A stretch of DNA of 14,344 nt from Actinomycetes bacterium (GTDB lineage: Bacteria > Actinomycetota > Actinomycetes > Actinomycetales > Cellulomonadaceae), in the NCBI GenBank assembly GCA_023428465.1, contig JAEYXM010000156.1:1-14344 (forward strand). Direction: 5' to 3'. Made by a program: the position numbers and the translations under genes. The notes below the pieces were generated by a model. The model did not search any database and was not told the DNA's origin. It worked only from the letters and a program-made list of their open reading frames with translations. Below, piece after piece: positions 1 to 8,580 of the stretch; position 1 is the first letter of the stretch, and each line of letters starts with the position of its first letter.

Positions 1-1635
1 GGGCAGGGCTACCCGCGCACCTACGAGGACCAGGAGACGTGGCAGGGCGGCTGGACGCTCAACCGCCGGGGCCGGCTGCAGCTCAAGGCCGGCGGGCGCC
101 TGAAGAACCTCCTCACGATCTTCGCCAGCCCCAAGCAGCCGTCGATCGACGAGTACTACGAGCCCTGGACGTACGACTACGAGAACCTGACCAACGCGCC
201 GCTGCAGGAGCACACGCCCGTGGCGCGCCCGAAGTCCCTCATCAGCGGCCAGGACATGCAGGTGCGCTGGAGCGCGAACTGGGACGACAACCTCGCGGGC
301 GCCCCGGCGCTCACCGCGGCGGACCCCGTGCTCGCGAAGGTCTCGGACAAGGTGCGTCTCGAGTTCGAGCAGACCTTCATGTTCTACCTGCCCCGCATCT
401 GCGAGCACTGCCTCAACCCGTCGTGCGCGGCGTCGTGCCCCAGTGGCGCGATCTACAAGCGCGAGGAGGACGGCATCGTCCTCGTCGACCAGGACAAGTG
501 CCGTGGCTGGCGCATGTGCGTCACGGGTTGCCCCTACAAGAAGGTCTACTTCAACCACAAGACCGGCAAGGCCGAGAAGTGCACCTTCTGCTTCCCGCGC
601 ATCGAGGTCGGCCTGCCCACCGTCTGCTCCGAGACCTGCGTGGGGCGGCTGCGCTACATCGGCCTCGTGCTCTACGACGCCGACCGCGTGCTGGAGGCCG
701 CGAGCGAGCCCGACGAGCGTCGGCTGCTCCAGGCGCAGCGGTCGGTCTTCCTCGACCCGAGCGACCCGGAGGTCCAGCGCGAGGCCGAGCGTGCGGGCAT
801 CCCGCGTGACTGGGTCGAGGCGGCGCAGCGCTCGCCGATCTGGTCGCTGATCAGCACCTTCGAGGTGGCACTGCCGCTGCACCCCGAGTACCGGACCCTC
901 CCGATGGTCTGGTACGTCCCGCCGCTGTCGCCGGTGGTCGACGTCGTGCGGGAGACCGGGGAGGACGCCGAGGAGAGCGGCAACCTGTTCGCGGCGATCG
1001 AGGCGCTGCGCATCCCCGTCGAGTACCTCGCCGAGCTCTTCACGGCGGGGGACACCGCGCCCGTGACGGCCGTGCTCAAGAGGCTCGCGGCGATGCGCTC
1101 CTACATGCGCGACATCACGATGGGCCGCCCGGCGGACCCGTCGATCCCCGCGTCCGTCGGCATGGACGAGGTCACCATGCAGGCGATGTACCGCCTGCTG
1201 GCGCTCGCCAAGTACGACGAGCGCTACGTCATCCCGAGCGCGCACGCCGAGCAGGCGCACAGCCTGGAGGAGCTCGCGACCGAGTGCGCGCTGGACTACG
1301 AGGGCGGGCCCGGCATGGGCGGGTCCGGTCCGTTCGGCGAGGGCTCGGGCCGCACCGACCCCATCGCGGTGGAGAACTTCCACATGCTCGCCCAGCGCCA
1401 GACGACGGACACGGTGGCCGACCCGGCGACCCGCAAGGCGCGGGTCAACCTCCTGAACTGGGACGGCAAGGGGCTGCCGCCCGGCCTGTTCCCACCACGG
1501 TCGGACGACGGGCCGAACCTGCGCCCGCCCGAGGACCCGGCCGACGGCGTCGTGCAGCCGCTCCCGGCGGGCGGCCGTCCCGGCGGGCCCGCGGGTGCGG
1601 GGCCGGACGCCGGACCGGACGGCGGTGTGTCGTGA
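1..1635 (+). CDS. narH: Respiratory nitrate reductase beta subunit NarH, 5' truncated by window edge
   Basis: This is the iron-sulfur electron-transfer subunit of the membrane-bound respiratory nitrate reductase (NarGHI), passing electrons from NarI haem to NarG. The frame is open from base 1 (544 codons visible, beginning GQGYPRTYEDQE), which lines up with about residue 49 of E. coli NarH. So roughly 48 N-terminal residues with the first cluster motif are missing. Cysteine codons at 400, 409, 424 and 436 (CEHCLNPSCAASC), 499, 517 and 529 (CRGWRMCVTGC), and 580, 589, 625 and 637 match the remaining cluster ligands. Trp at codon 508 stands where a fourth Cys would be, the known NarH feature giving a [3Fe-4S] cluster. 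The segment HPEYRTLPMVWYVPPLSP is a family hallmark. The C-terminal ~50 residues are Gly/Pro-rich and probably disordered. An ATG at 220 is internal, not the start. The stop overlaps narJ by 4 bp; narG should lie upstream. Confidence 0.97.
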   Translation, partial: GQGYPRTYEDQETWQGGWTLNRRGRLQLKAGGRLKNLLTIFASPKQPSIDEYYEPWTYDYENLTNAPLQEHTPVARPKSLISGQDMQVRWSANWDDNLAGAPALTAADPVLAKVSDKVRLEFEQTFMFYLPRICEHCLNPSCAASCPSGAIYKREEDGIVLVDQDKCRGWRMCVTGCPYKKVYFNHKTGKAEKCTFCFPRIEVGLPTVCSETCVGRLRYIGLVLYDADRVLEAASEPDERRLLQAQRSVFLDPSDPEVQREAERAGIPRDWVEAAQRSPIWSLISTFEVALPLHPEYRTLPMVWYVPPLSPVVDVVRETGEDAEESGNLFAAIEALRIPVEYLAELFTAGDTAPVTAVLKRLAAMRSYMRDITMGRPADPSIPASVGMDEVTMQAMYRLLALAKYDERYVIPSAHAEQAHSLEELATECALDYEGGPGMGGSGPFGEGSGRTDPIAVENFHMLAQRQTTDTVADPATRKARVNLLNWDGKGLPPGLFPPRSDDGPNLRPPEDPADGVVQPLPAGGRPGGPAGAGPDAGPDGGVS

Positions 1636-2336
1636 ACCGCCTCCAGCGCCGCCGCACGGCGCGCACGCTGACCGGCCGGCACACCGCCGTCGTCCACCGG
1701 GTCGCCGCGCTGCTCCTGGAGTACCCCACGGAGGAGCTCGTGGCACTCCTGCCCACCCTCCGCGCGGCGGTGGACGAGCTCGACGGGCCGGCCCGCGACT
1801 GTCTGGCGGGGATGGTCGCGGACCTGGCCGCGATGCCCCTGCCGCAGGCGCAGGCGCGTTACGTCGAGACCTTCGACCTGCGACGGCGCTGCTCGCTGTA
1901 CCTGACGTACTACGCGTACGGGGACACGCGTAGACGCGGGCTGGCGCTCGTCCAGGTCAAGCAGGCGTTCCGGGACGCGGGCTGGGAGCTCGCCGGCGAC
2001 GAGCTGGCGGACCACCTCGCGGTCGTGCTCGAGCTGGCCTCCGCGCCCGGGGGGCAGGAGACCGGCCTGCGGCTCCTCCTGGAGCACCGCGCCGGCGTGG
2101 AGCTCCTGCGGCTGGCGCTCGCCGACGCCGGGTCCCCGTACGCGGGCGTGCTCGCGGCGGTGTCCGCGACGCTGCCACCGCTCGAGGGCGACGAACGCGA
2201 GGCCGTCGCCCGGCTGGCGGCCGAGGGCCCGCCGGGGGAGGACGTCGGGCTGGAACCGTTCGGCCCGCTCACCCCGCCCGCGGTCGCCCCGCAGGCCGGC
2301 CCGATCCCCGTGACGCTGACTGGAGCCCGACCGTGA
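1632..2336 (+). CDS. narJ: Nitrate reductase molybdenum cofactor assembly chaperone NarJ
   Basis: This is a 234-residue cytoplasmic chaperone that, in known systems, binds NarG and is needed for cofactor insertion and membrane attachment of NarGHI; it is not part of the final enzyme. It is recognised by the TorD/NarJ-type block beginning at residue 77 (YVETFDLRRRCSLYLTYYAYGD followed by TRRRG), by the all-helical, Leu/Ala-rich composition, and by its place between narH and narI. The start is the GTG at 1632, which overlaps the narH stop (GTGA). No convincing Shine-Dalgarno sequence precedes it, so translation is probably coupled to narH. The same frame is open further upstream, but that stretch only shadows narH. 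The C-terminal ~30 residues are Pro/Gly-rich and divergent. Confidence 0.95.
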   Translation: MNRLQRRRTARTLTGRHTAVVHRVAALLLEYPTEELVALLPTLRAAVDELDGPARDCLAGMVADLAAMPLPQAQARYVETFDLRRRCSLYLTYYAYGDTRRRGLALVQVKQAFRDAGWELAGDELADHLAVVLELASAPGGQETGLRLLLEHRAGVELLRLALADAGSPYAGVLAAVSATLPPLEGDEREAVARLAAEGPPGEDVGLEPFGPLTPPAVAPQAGPIPVTLTGARP

Positions 2337-3097
2337 CCGACACCCTCGACATCGTGCTCTGGGTCGTCGTGCCCTACGTCTGCCTCGCGTTCTTCACGCT
2401 GGGCCACGTGTGGCGCTACCGCTACGACAAGTTCGGCTGGACGACGCGCTCGTCACAGCTGTACGAGCGGCGCCTGCTGCGCTGGGCCAGCCCGCTGTTC
2501 CACTTCGGCATCCTGGCCGTCTTCCTGGGGCACGTCATGGGCCTGGGCATCCCGAAGGCGTGGACGGACGCCGTCGGCATGAGCGAGGAGCTGTACCACG
2601 CGATGGCGATCTCGATCGGCGCGATCGCGGGCGTGTGCACCGTCGTCGGGCTCGTCCTGCTGATCTACCGGCGGCGCACGGTCGGCCCGGTGTTCCGCGC
2701 GACGACGCGCATGGACAAGGTCATGTACCTCGTCCTGGCGGTCGTCATCGGGCTCGGCATGTGGAACACGATCGCGGGCTCGATGCTCAACCTCGGCGGG
2801 GAGTACGACTACCGCGAGGGCGTCTCGGTGTGGTTCCGCGGCATCTTCCGGTTCGACCTGCACCCGGAGCTCATGGCGGACGCGCCCCTGGGCTTCCAGC
2901 TGCACGGCATGGCCGCGATGCTCCTGTTCGCGCTCTGGCCGTTCACCCGGCTCGTGCACGTGTTCAGCGTTCCGCTGGGGTACCTGTGGCGGCCCTACGT
3001 GGTCTACCGGGCCCGGACCGACCGCCTGGGCGCGCGTCGCCCCCGCCGCGGCTGGGACCGCGTGGAGCGCCCGAGGGAGAGCGCCGGGCGGTTCTGA
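2333..3097 (+). CDS. narI: Respiratory nitrate reductase gamma subunit NarI (membrane cytochrome b)
   Basis: This 254-residue membrane subunit oxidises quinol and carries two b haems that pass electrons to NarH. Five hydrophobic segments are visible, starting at DIVLWVVVPYVCLAFFTLG. Four His residues match the E. coli haem ligands in order and spacing: H57 and H67 (HFGILAVFLGH; E. coli 56 and 66) and H191 and H209 (18 apart, as E. coli 187 and 205). The C-terminus is about 30 residues longer than in E. coli and Arg-rich, presumably cytoplasmic. The GTG start at 2333 overlaps the narJ stop by 4 bp and has a GGAG at 2322-2325. It is the last gene of the narGHJI operon; a hairpin spans its stop codon. 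Confidence 0.96.
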   Translation: MTDTLDIVLWVVVPYVCLAFFTLGHVWRYRYDKFGWTTRSSQLYERRLLRWASPLFHFGILAVFLGHVMGLGIPKAWTDAVGMSEELYHAMAISIGAIAGVCTVVGLVLLIYRRRTVGPVFRATTRMDKVMYLVLAVVIGLGMWNTIAGSMLNLGGEYDYREGVSVWFRGIFRFDLHPELMADAPLGFQLHGMAAMLLFALWPFTRLVHVFSVPLGYLWRPYVVYRARTDRLGARRPRRGWDRVERPRESAGRF

Positions 3098-3104
3098 CCG
3101 CCCG
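3085..3104 (+). terminator. GC-rich hairpin across the narI stop codon, possible U-less terminator
   Basis: CGGGCGGT (3085-3092) and ACCGCCCG (3097-3104) are perfect reverse complements around the 4-nt loop TCTG. The narI TGA (3095-3097) lies in the loop and the first base of the 3' arm. No T-tract follows, so classical intrinsic termination is not supported. It may be a weak U-less terminator or an mRNA 3'-end stabiliser. In DNA this rich in GC, 8-bp stems can also occur by chance, but its position at the operon end favours function. Confidence 0.45.
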
Positions 3105-3194
3105 CGCGGCACAGATCGGCAGGAATCTCACCACCGGGGTGTCCGCCACGTGAGGAGGACGTCTCCGGGCGGTAACGCCTGCGCGTCCGCGCCC

Positions 3195-3219
3195 GAAACA
3201 CGGCCCGCCTAGCGTCGCA
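3195..3219 (+). promoter_or_regulatory. Predicted narK promoter with module shared with nirB
   Basis: GAAACACGGC (3195-3204) is followed after 5 bp by TAGCGTCGCA (3210-3219). TAGCGT at 3210-3215 fits the actinobacterial -10 pattern TAnnnT and predicts a start near 3222, leaving a leader of about 76 nt before narK. No -35 consensus lies at the expected distance, suggesting an activator-dependent promoter. GTAAC at 3172-3176 lies 23 bp upstream of GAAAC (start to start); together they resemble half-sites of the GlnR nitrogen-regulator box (gTnAC/GaAAC), though the phase is one base off the ideal 22. The 25-bp module matches the nirB promoter at 21 positions. Confidence 0.6.
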
Positions 3220-3286
3220 GGCAGGTGGCCGACGTCGTCCGCCCGCACCACCCGCCCGGACGGCGCGCTCACCTGAGCGTGGGAGC

Positions 3287-3292
3287 AGGAGG
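3287..3292 (+). promoter_or_regulatory. narK ribosome binding site
   Basis: AGGAGG lies 5 nt before the ATG at 3298 and is the strongest Shine-Dalgarno match in the window. It fixes the narK start. In the narK frame an in-phase TGA at 3274-3276 rules out any earlier start. Confidence 0.85.
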
Positions 3293-3297
3293 CAGGC

Positions 3298-4638
3298 ATG
3301 ACGGCAACGGACACCCGCGCGACGACGACCGCACCACCGACGGGTCGACGCGGCTGGATCGAGCACTGGGACCCGGAGGACGTGGCCTTCTGGGAGGGCG
3401 GGGGCCGGGCGATCGCCCGGCGCAACCTCGTGCCCTCGATCATCGCGGAGTTCCTGGGCTTCGCGGTCTGGGCGTCGTGGAGCATCGTGGTCCCGCAGCT
3501 CGCGGAGGCGGGCTTCGCGCTCACGGTCGATCAGCAGTTCTGGCTGATCGCGCTCCCGGCGCTCGTGGGGGCGACGCTGCGGATCCCGTACACGTTCGCG
3601 GTGCCGCGGTTCGGCGGGCGGAACTGGACCGTGGTGTCCGCGCTGCTGCTGCTGCTCCCGGCGACGGCCTTGGCGATCGTGGTCACGCGGCCTGAGACCC
3701 CGTTCGGGGTGCTCCTGGGCGTCGCGGCGCTCGCGGGCCTCGGCGGCGGCAACTTCGCCTCCTCGATGGCGAACATCTCGTTCTTCTACCCGGAGCGGGA
3801 GAAGGGTCGGGCGCTCGGGCTGAACGCCGCCGGCGGGAACATCGGGACCGCGTTCGTGCAGCTGACGGTGCCCGTGGTCGTGGTGGTGGGCGGCGGGCTG
3901 GCGCTCGAGCGGGCGGGCCTGATGTTCCTGCCGCTGATCCTCGGGGCGGCGATCCTGGCCTGGCGGCGGATGTCGAACCTCGTCGGCGTGCGGGCCGACT
4001 ACCGCGCGTTCGGTGCGGCGACGCGCAACCGGCACACGTGGATCATCTCGTTCCTGTACATCGGCACGTTCGGTTCGTTCATCGGCTACGCGGGTGCCTT
4101 CCCGACGCTGCTCGGCGCCCAGTTCCCCGACGCCGGGCTGTCGCTGGCCTTCCTGGGCGCGCTGGTGGGCTCGCTCGCGCGCCCTCTGGGCGGGATCCTC
4201 GCCGACCGCTGGGGCGGCGCGCCGGTCACGATCGCCTCCTTCGGCGTGATGGCCCTGGGCGCGGTCGGTGCCGTGCTCGCGCTGCGGGCCCACGACGTCG
4301 TGGGCTTCCTCGGCTCGTTCCTCCTGCTCTTCGTCGCGACCGGAGCGGGCAACGGCGCGACCTACCGGATGATCCCGGCGGTGTTCCAGGTCGGTGCAAC
4401 GACCCCCGAGCGGGCGGCGGCCGCGCGCAAGGCCGCGGCCGGGTGCATCGGGATCGCCGGCGCCGTCGGCGCCTTCGGCGGGTTCCTCATCCCGCGCGCC
4501 TTCGCCGTCTCCACGACGCTGGCCGGCTCGCTCGTCCCGGCGCTGTGGGCGTTCGTCGCCATGTACGCGGTGATGGCCGCGACCACGTGGTGGGTCTACA
4601 GCCGGCGCGGTGCCGTGCTGAGCGCGGCGAGGATCTGA
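3298..4638 (+). CDS. narK: NarK-type MFS nitrate/nitrite transporter
   Basis: This is a 446-residue inner-membrane transporter of the nitrate/nitrite porter family within the major facilitator superfamily. About 12 hydrophobic segments follow a ~40-residue polar N-terminus containing the WIEHWDPEDVAFW motif common in actinobacterial members. The first nitrate signature is at residues 147-165 (GLGGGNFASSMANISFFYP) and the second at about 349-359 (GAGNGATYRMIP). Arg95 (GATLRIPY) and Arg357 (ATYRMIP) are candidates for the two substrate-binding arginines known in E. coli NarK. The gene begins with ATG behind a strong ribosome binding site. It is directly followed, with zero spacing, by the assimilatory nitrate reductase gene, so import and cytoplasmic reduction appear co-expressed. 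Sequence alone cannot decide between nitrate/proton symport and nitrate/nitrite antiport. Confidence 0.95.
   Translation: MTATDTRATTTAPPTGRRGWIEHWDPEDVAFWEGGGRAIARRNLVPSIIAEFLGFAVWASWSIVVPQLAEAGFALTVDQQFWLIALPALVGATLRIPYTFAVPRFGGRNWTVVSALLLLLPATALAIVVTRPETPFGVLLGVAALAGLGGGNFASSMANISFFYPEREKGRALGLNAAGGNIGTAFVQLTVPVVVVVGGGLALERAGLMFLPLILGAAILAWRRMSNLVGVRADYRAFGAATRNRHTWIISFLYIGTFGSFIGYAGAFPTLLGAQFPDAGLSLAFLGALVGSLARPLGGILADRWGGAPVTIASFGVMALGAVGAVLALRAHDVVGFLGSFLLLFVATGAGNGATYRMIPAVFQVGATTPERAAAARKAAAGCIGIAGAVGAFGGFLIPRAFAVSTTLAGSLVPALWAFVAMYAVMAATTWWVYSRRGAVLSAARI
4629..4633 (+). promoter_or_regulatory. Ribosome binding site deciding the nitrate reductase start
   Basis: GAGGA lies inside the last codons of narK, 5 nt before the GTG at 4639, which itself follows the narK TGA with no gap. 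No other in-frame start codon occurs before the first Cys motif, so this site supports the chosen start and keeps the repetitive N-terminus in the protein. Confidence 0.65.
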
Positions 4639-6896
<2,258 letters not shown>

Positions 6897-6900
<4 letters not shown>

Positions 6901-8513
6901 GCGGGACTCCGCTGCAGGTCGTCGTCGTGGGGGCCGGCCTGGTCGGTACGCGGTTCGCGGCGGAGCTGCAGGCGCGTGCCGGTGAGCTCGCGGCCACGAC
7001 CGTCCTGGGGGCGGAGAGCCACGAACCGTACAACCGTGTACTCCTCAGCGACGTCGTCGCCGGGCGCGCGGACCTGGCCGCACTCGCGCTACCCGCGCCG
7101 CCCGGGACGCGCCTGCTGCGGGACGTCGCCGCGGTCGCGCTGGACCGTCAGCGCCGGACGGTGACCTGCGACGACGGGTCCGTGCACCCCTACGACGTCC
7201 TCGTGCTGGCCACCGGTGCCCGGGCGCGGGTGCCCCGCGTACCGGGTCTGGCGGGACCGGTCGCAGCGCTCCCGCCGGGCGTGCACGCGCTGCGGACCCT
7301 CGACGACGCACGGGAGATCGTCGCGGCCGCCGCCAACGCGCCCCGCGCCGTCGTGCTGGGCGGTGGCGTGCTCGGCGTCGAGGTGGCGTGCGGGCTGGCC
7401 CACCGCGGGCTGCACGTCACCCTCGTGCACCCCGGGCCGCACCTCATGGACCGCCAGCTCGGGGACGAGGCGGGCCGAGCCCTCGCCACCGCGCTCGACC
7501 GGCTCGGCGTCGTCGTCCGCACGGGTGCCGGCGTGCGATCGGTCGCCCACGACGACCGCGGCGTCGCCGCAGTCGCGCTGGGCGATCCCCGGCCGGCCGC
7601 GTCGGCGGCGGACGACCCGGTGCGCGACGGCGCCGGGCACCTCCCGTGCCGCCTCCTGGTCCTCACCGCCGGAACCGAGCCCGAGACGGGGCTGGCCGCG
7701 GACGCGGGTCTCGCCGTCGGGCGGGGGATCCGCGTCGACGATGCGTGCGCGACGGCAGACCCGGCGGTCTTCGCCATCGGGGACTGCGCCGAGCCGCCGG
7801 AGGGCGGGACAGGACTGGTGGCCCAGGGCTGGGCGCAGGCGCGCCGCGTGGCCGCCGCGGTCGCCGCGACGGCGCGGGGCGAGCAGGCCCCCGCGGCGGG
7901 TGGCCCCGAGGCCTGCGCTGCAGCCGGCACGGTCGACCACGAGCCGTCCGACGTCGTCCGGGTGAAGGCGCACGGCCTGGCCGTGAGCGCCATGGGTGCC
8001 GTCGCGGACGCCGCACCCGGTTCTCGGTGCGTCCGGCTGTCCGATCCGGACGGGGCGCGTCACGTCGAGGTGCTGGTGCGCGACGGCGTCGTCGTCGGTG
8101 CGGCGTGCATCGGCGACGCGGGCGTGGCGGCGGACCTGGTCGCGGCGTACACGCGCCGCACGCCTGCGCCGCGTGACCCCGCCCAGTTGCTCGTTCGCCC
8201 GGTGCGCGGCGCGGAGCCGGTGACCGCCGCGAGCCCGACCCTCATGCCCGACGCCGCGACCGTGTGCCGGTGCAACGGGGTGACGAAGGGCGACGTCGTC
8301 GCGCAGTGGCGCTCGGGTGCGCGGTCGGTCCCGGAGGTCGTCCGGGCGACGCACGCGACCACGGGCTGCGGTGGCTGCTCCGAGGCGGTGTGCGGGCTCG
8401 TGGACTGGCTGCGCCGGTCCGACCCCGACCCCGCACCGGCGCAGGCGCTTCCCGGGCCGGACGGCGAGACGGCCGCGGCACCTTCCCTCACGGGACGTGC
8501 TCTCGCCCTGTGA
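6897..8513 (+). CDS. FAD-dependent NAD(P)H oxidoreductase with C-terminal BFD [2Fe-2S] domain, probable nitrate reductase electron-transfer subunit
   Basis: This 538-residue protein probably delivers electrons from NAD(P)H to the nitrate reductase encoded just upstream. The FAD-binding Rossmann motif is at residues 12-17 (GAGLVG), the NAD(P)-binding motif at 155-160 (GGGVLG), and the second FAD motif near VFAIGDCAEPP. A BFD-like [2Fe-2S] domain follows, with C457 and C459 (CRCN) and C491 and C494 (CGGC). The architecture parallels the N-terminal half of NirB but has no sirohaem domain, as in NasB-type subunits. The GTG start at 6897 overlaps the reductase stop by 4 bp, with GAGGGGAGG at 6881-6889. 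A terminator follows at its stop codon. The role as partner of the upstream enzyme rests on gene order and domain content; NADH versus NADPH is not decided. Confidence 0.88.
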
Positions 8514-8524
8514 GGCACGTTTTT
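8495..8524 (+). terminator. Rho-independent terminator ending the narK operon
   Basis: ACGTGC (8495-8500) pairs with GCACGT (8515-8520), and inside it CTC (8502-8504) pairs with GAG (8512-8514) after a bulged T. The result is a 9-bp stem with the 7-nt loop GCCCTGT. Five T residues (8520-8524) close the structure. The stop codon TGA (8511-8513) is part of the hairpin. This is the clearest intrinsic terminator in the window, and it separates the narK operon from nirB. Confidence 0.8.
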
Positions 8525-8558
8525 CCCCGACGAAACACGATACGCAGCGGGGAGAAAC
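8519..8558 (+). promoter_or_regulatory. Candidate operator upstream of nirB (GlnR-like half-sites plus dyad)
   Basis: GAAAC occurs at 8532-8536 and 8554-8558, exactly 22 bp apart, the spacing between equivalent half-sites in the four-part GlnR box (period 11). The intervening half-site is poorly matched (CGCAG at 8543-8547). In addition GTTTTTCCCC (8519-8528) and GGGGAGAAAC (8549-8558) form a 9-of-10 inverted repeat with a 20-bp centre. Its left arm overlaps the T-tract of the terminator. Binding by GlnR or by the HemD-winged-helix protein encoded downstream is inference. Confidence 0.45.
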
Positions 8559-8580
8559 ACGGCATTCATAGCGTCGCACC
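8554..8580 (+). promoter_or_regulatory. Predicted nirB promoter, leaderless
   Basis: GAAACACGGC (8554-8563), 5 bp, then TAGCGTCGCA (8569-8578) repeats the module upstream of narK. TAGCGT (8569-8574) fits the TAnnnT -10 element, and its 3' end lies 6 bp before the GTG start at 8581. Transcription would therefore start on or next to the start codon. There is no Shine-Dalgarno sequence between the -10 element and the GTG, as expected for a leaderless message. A -35 consensus is absent. Confidence 0.65.

Larger units (their letters stand above)
3098..3297 (+). other. narI-narK intergenic region
   Basis: This 200-bp region is the only long gene-free stretch. It holds the 3' arm of the narI hairpin, the predicted narK promoter (3195-3219), a GTAAC half-site at 3172, and the narK ribosome binding site. 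A small bulged palindrome (GGA-G-GACGTCTCC, 3154-3166) is visible but too short to interpret. I see no RNA gene or mobile element in it. Confidence 0.7.

Noticed and set aside
499..531. Missing Cys (Trp instead) in a NarH cluster motif
   Set aside because: This is a normal NarH trait, also in E. coli, that produces the [3Fe-4S] cluster; it is not a defect.
3225..3695. 156-codon forward frame overlapping the narK start
   Set aside because: As a protein it is Arg/Gly/Ala-rich with no domain and overlaps narK for about 400 bp. Only its GTG position is kept as a regulatory curiosity.
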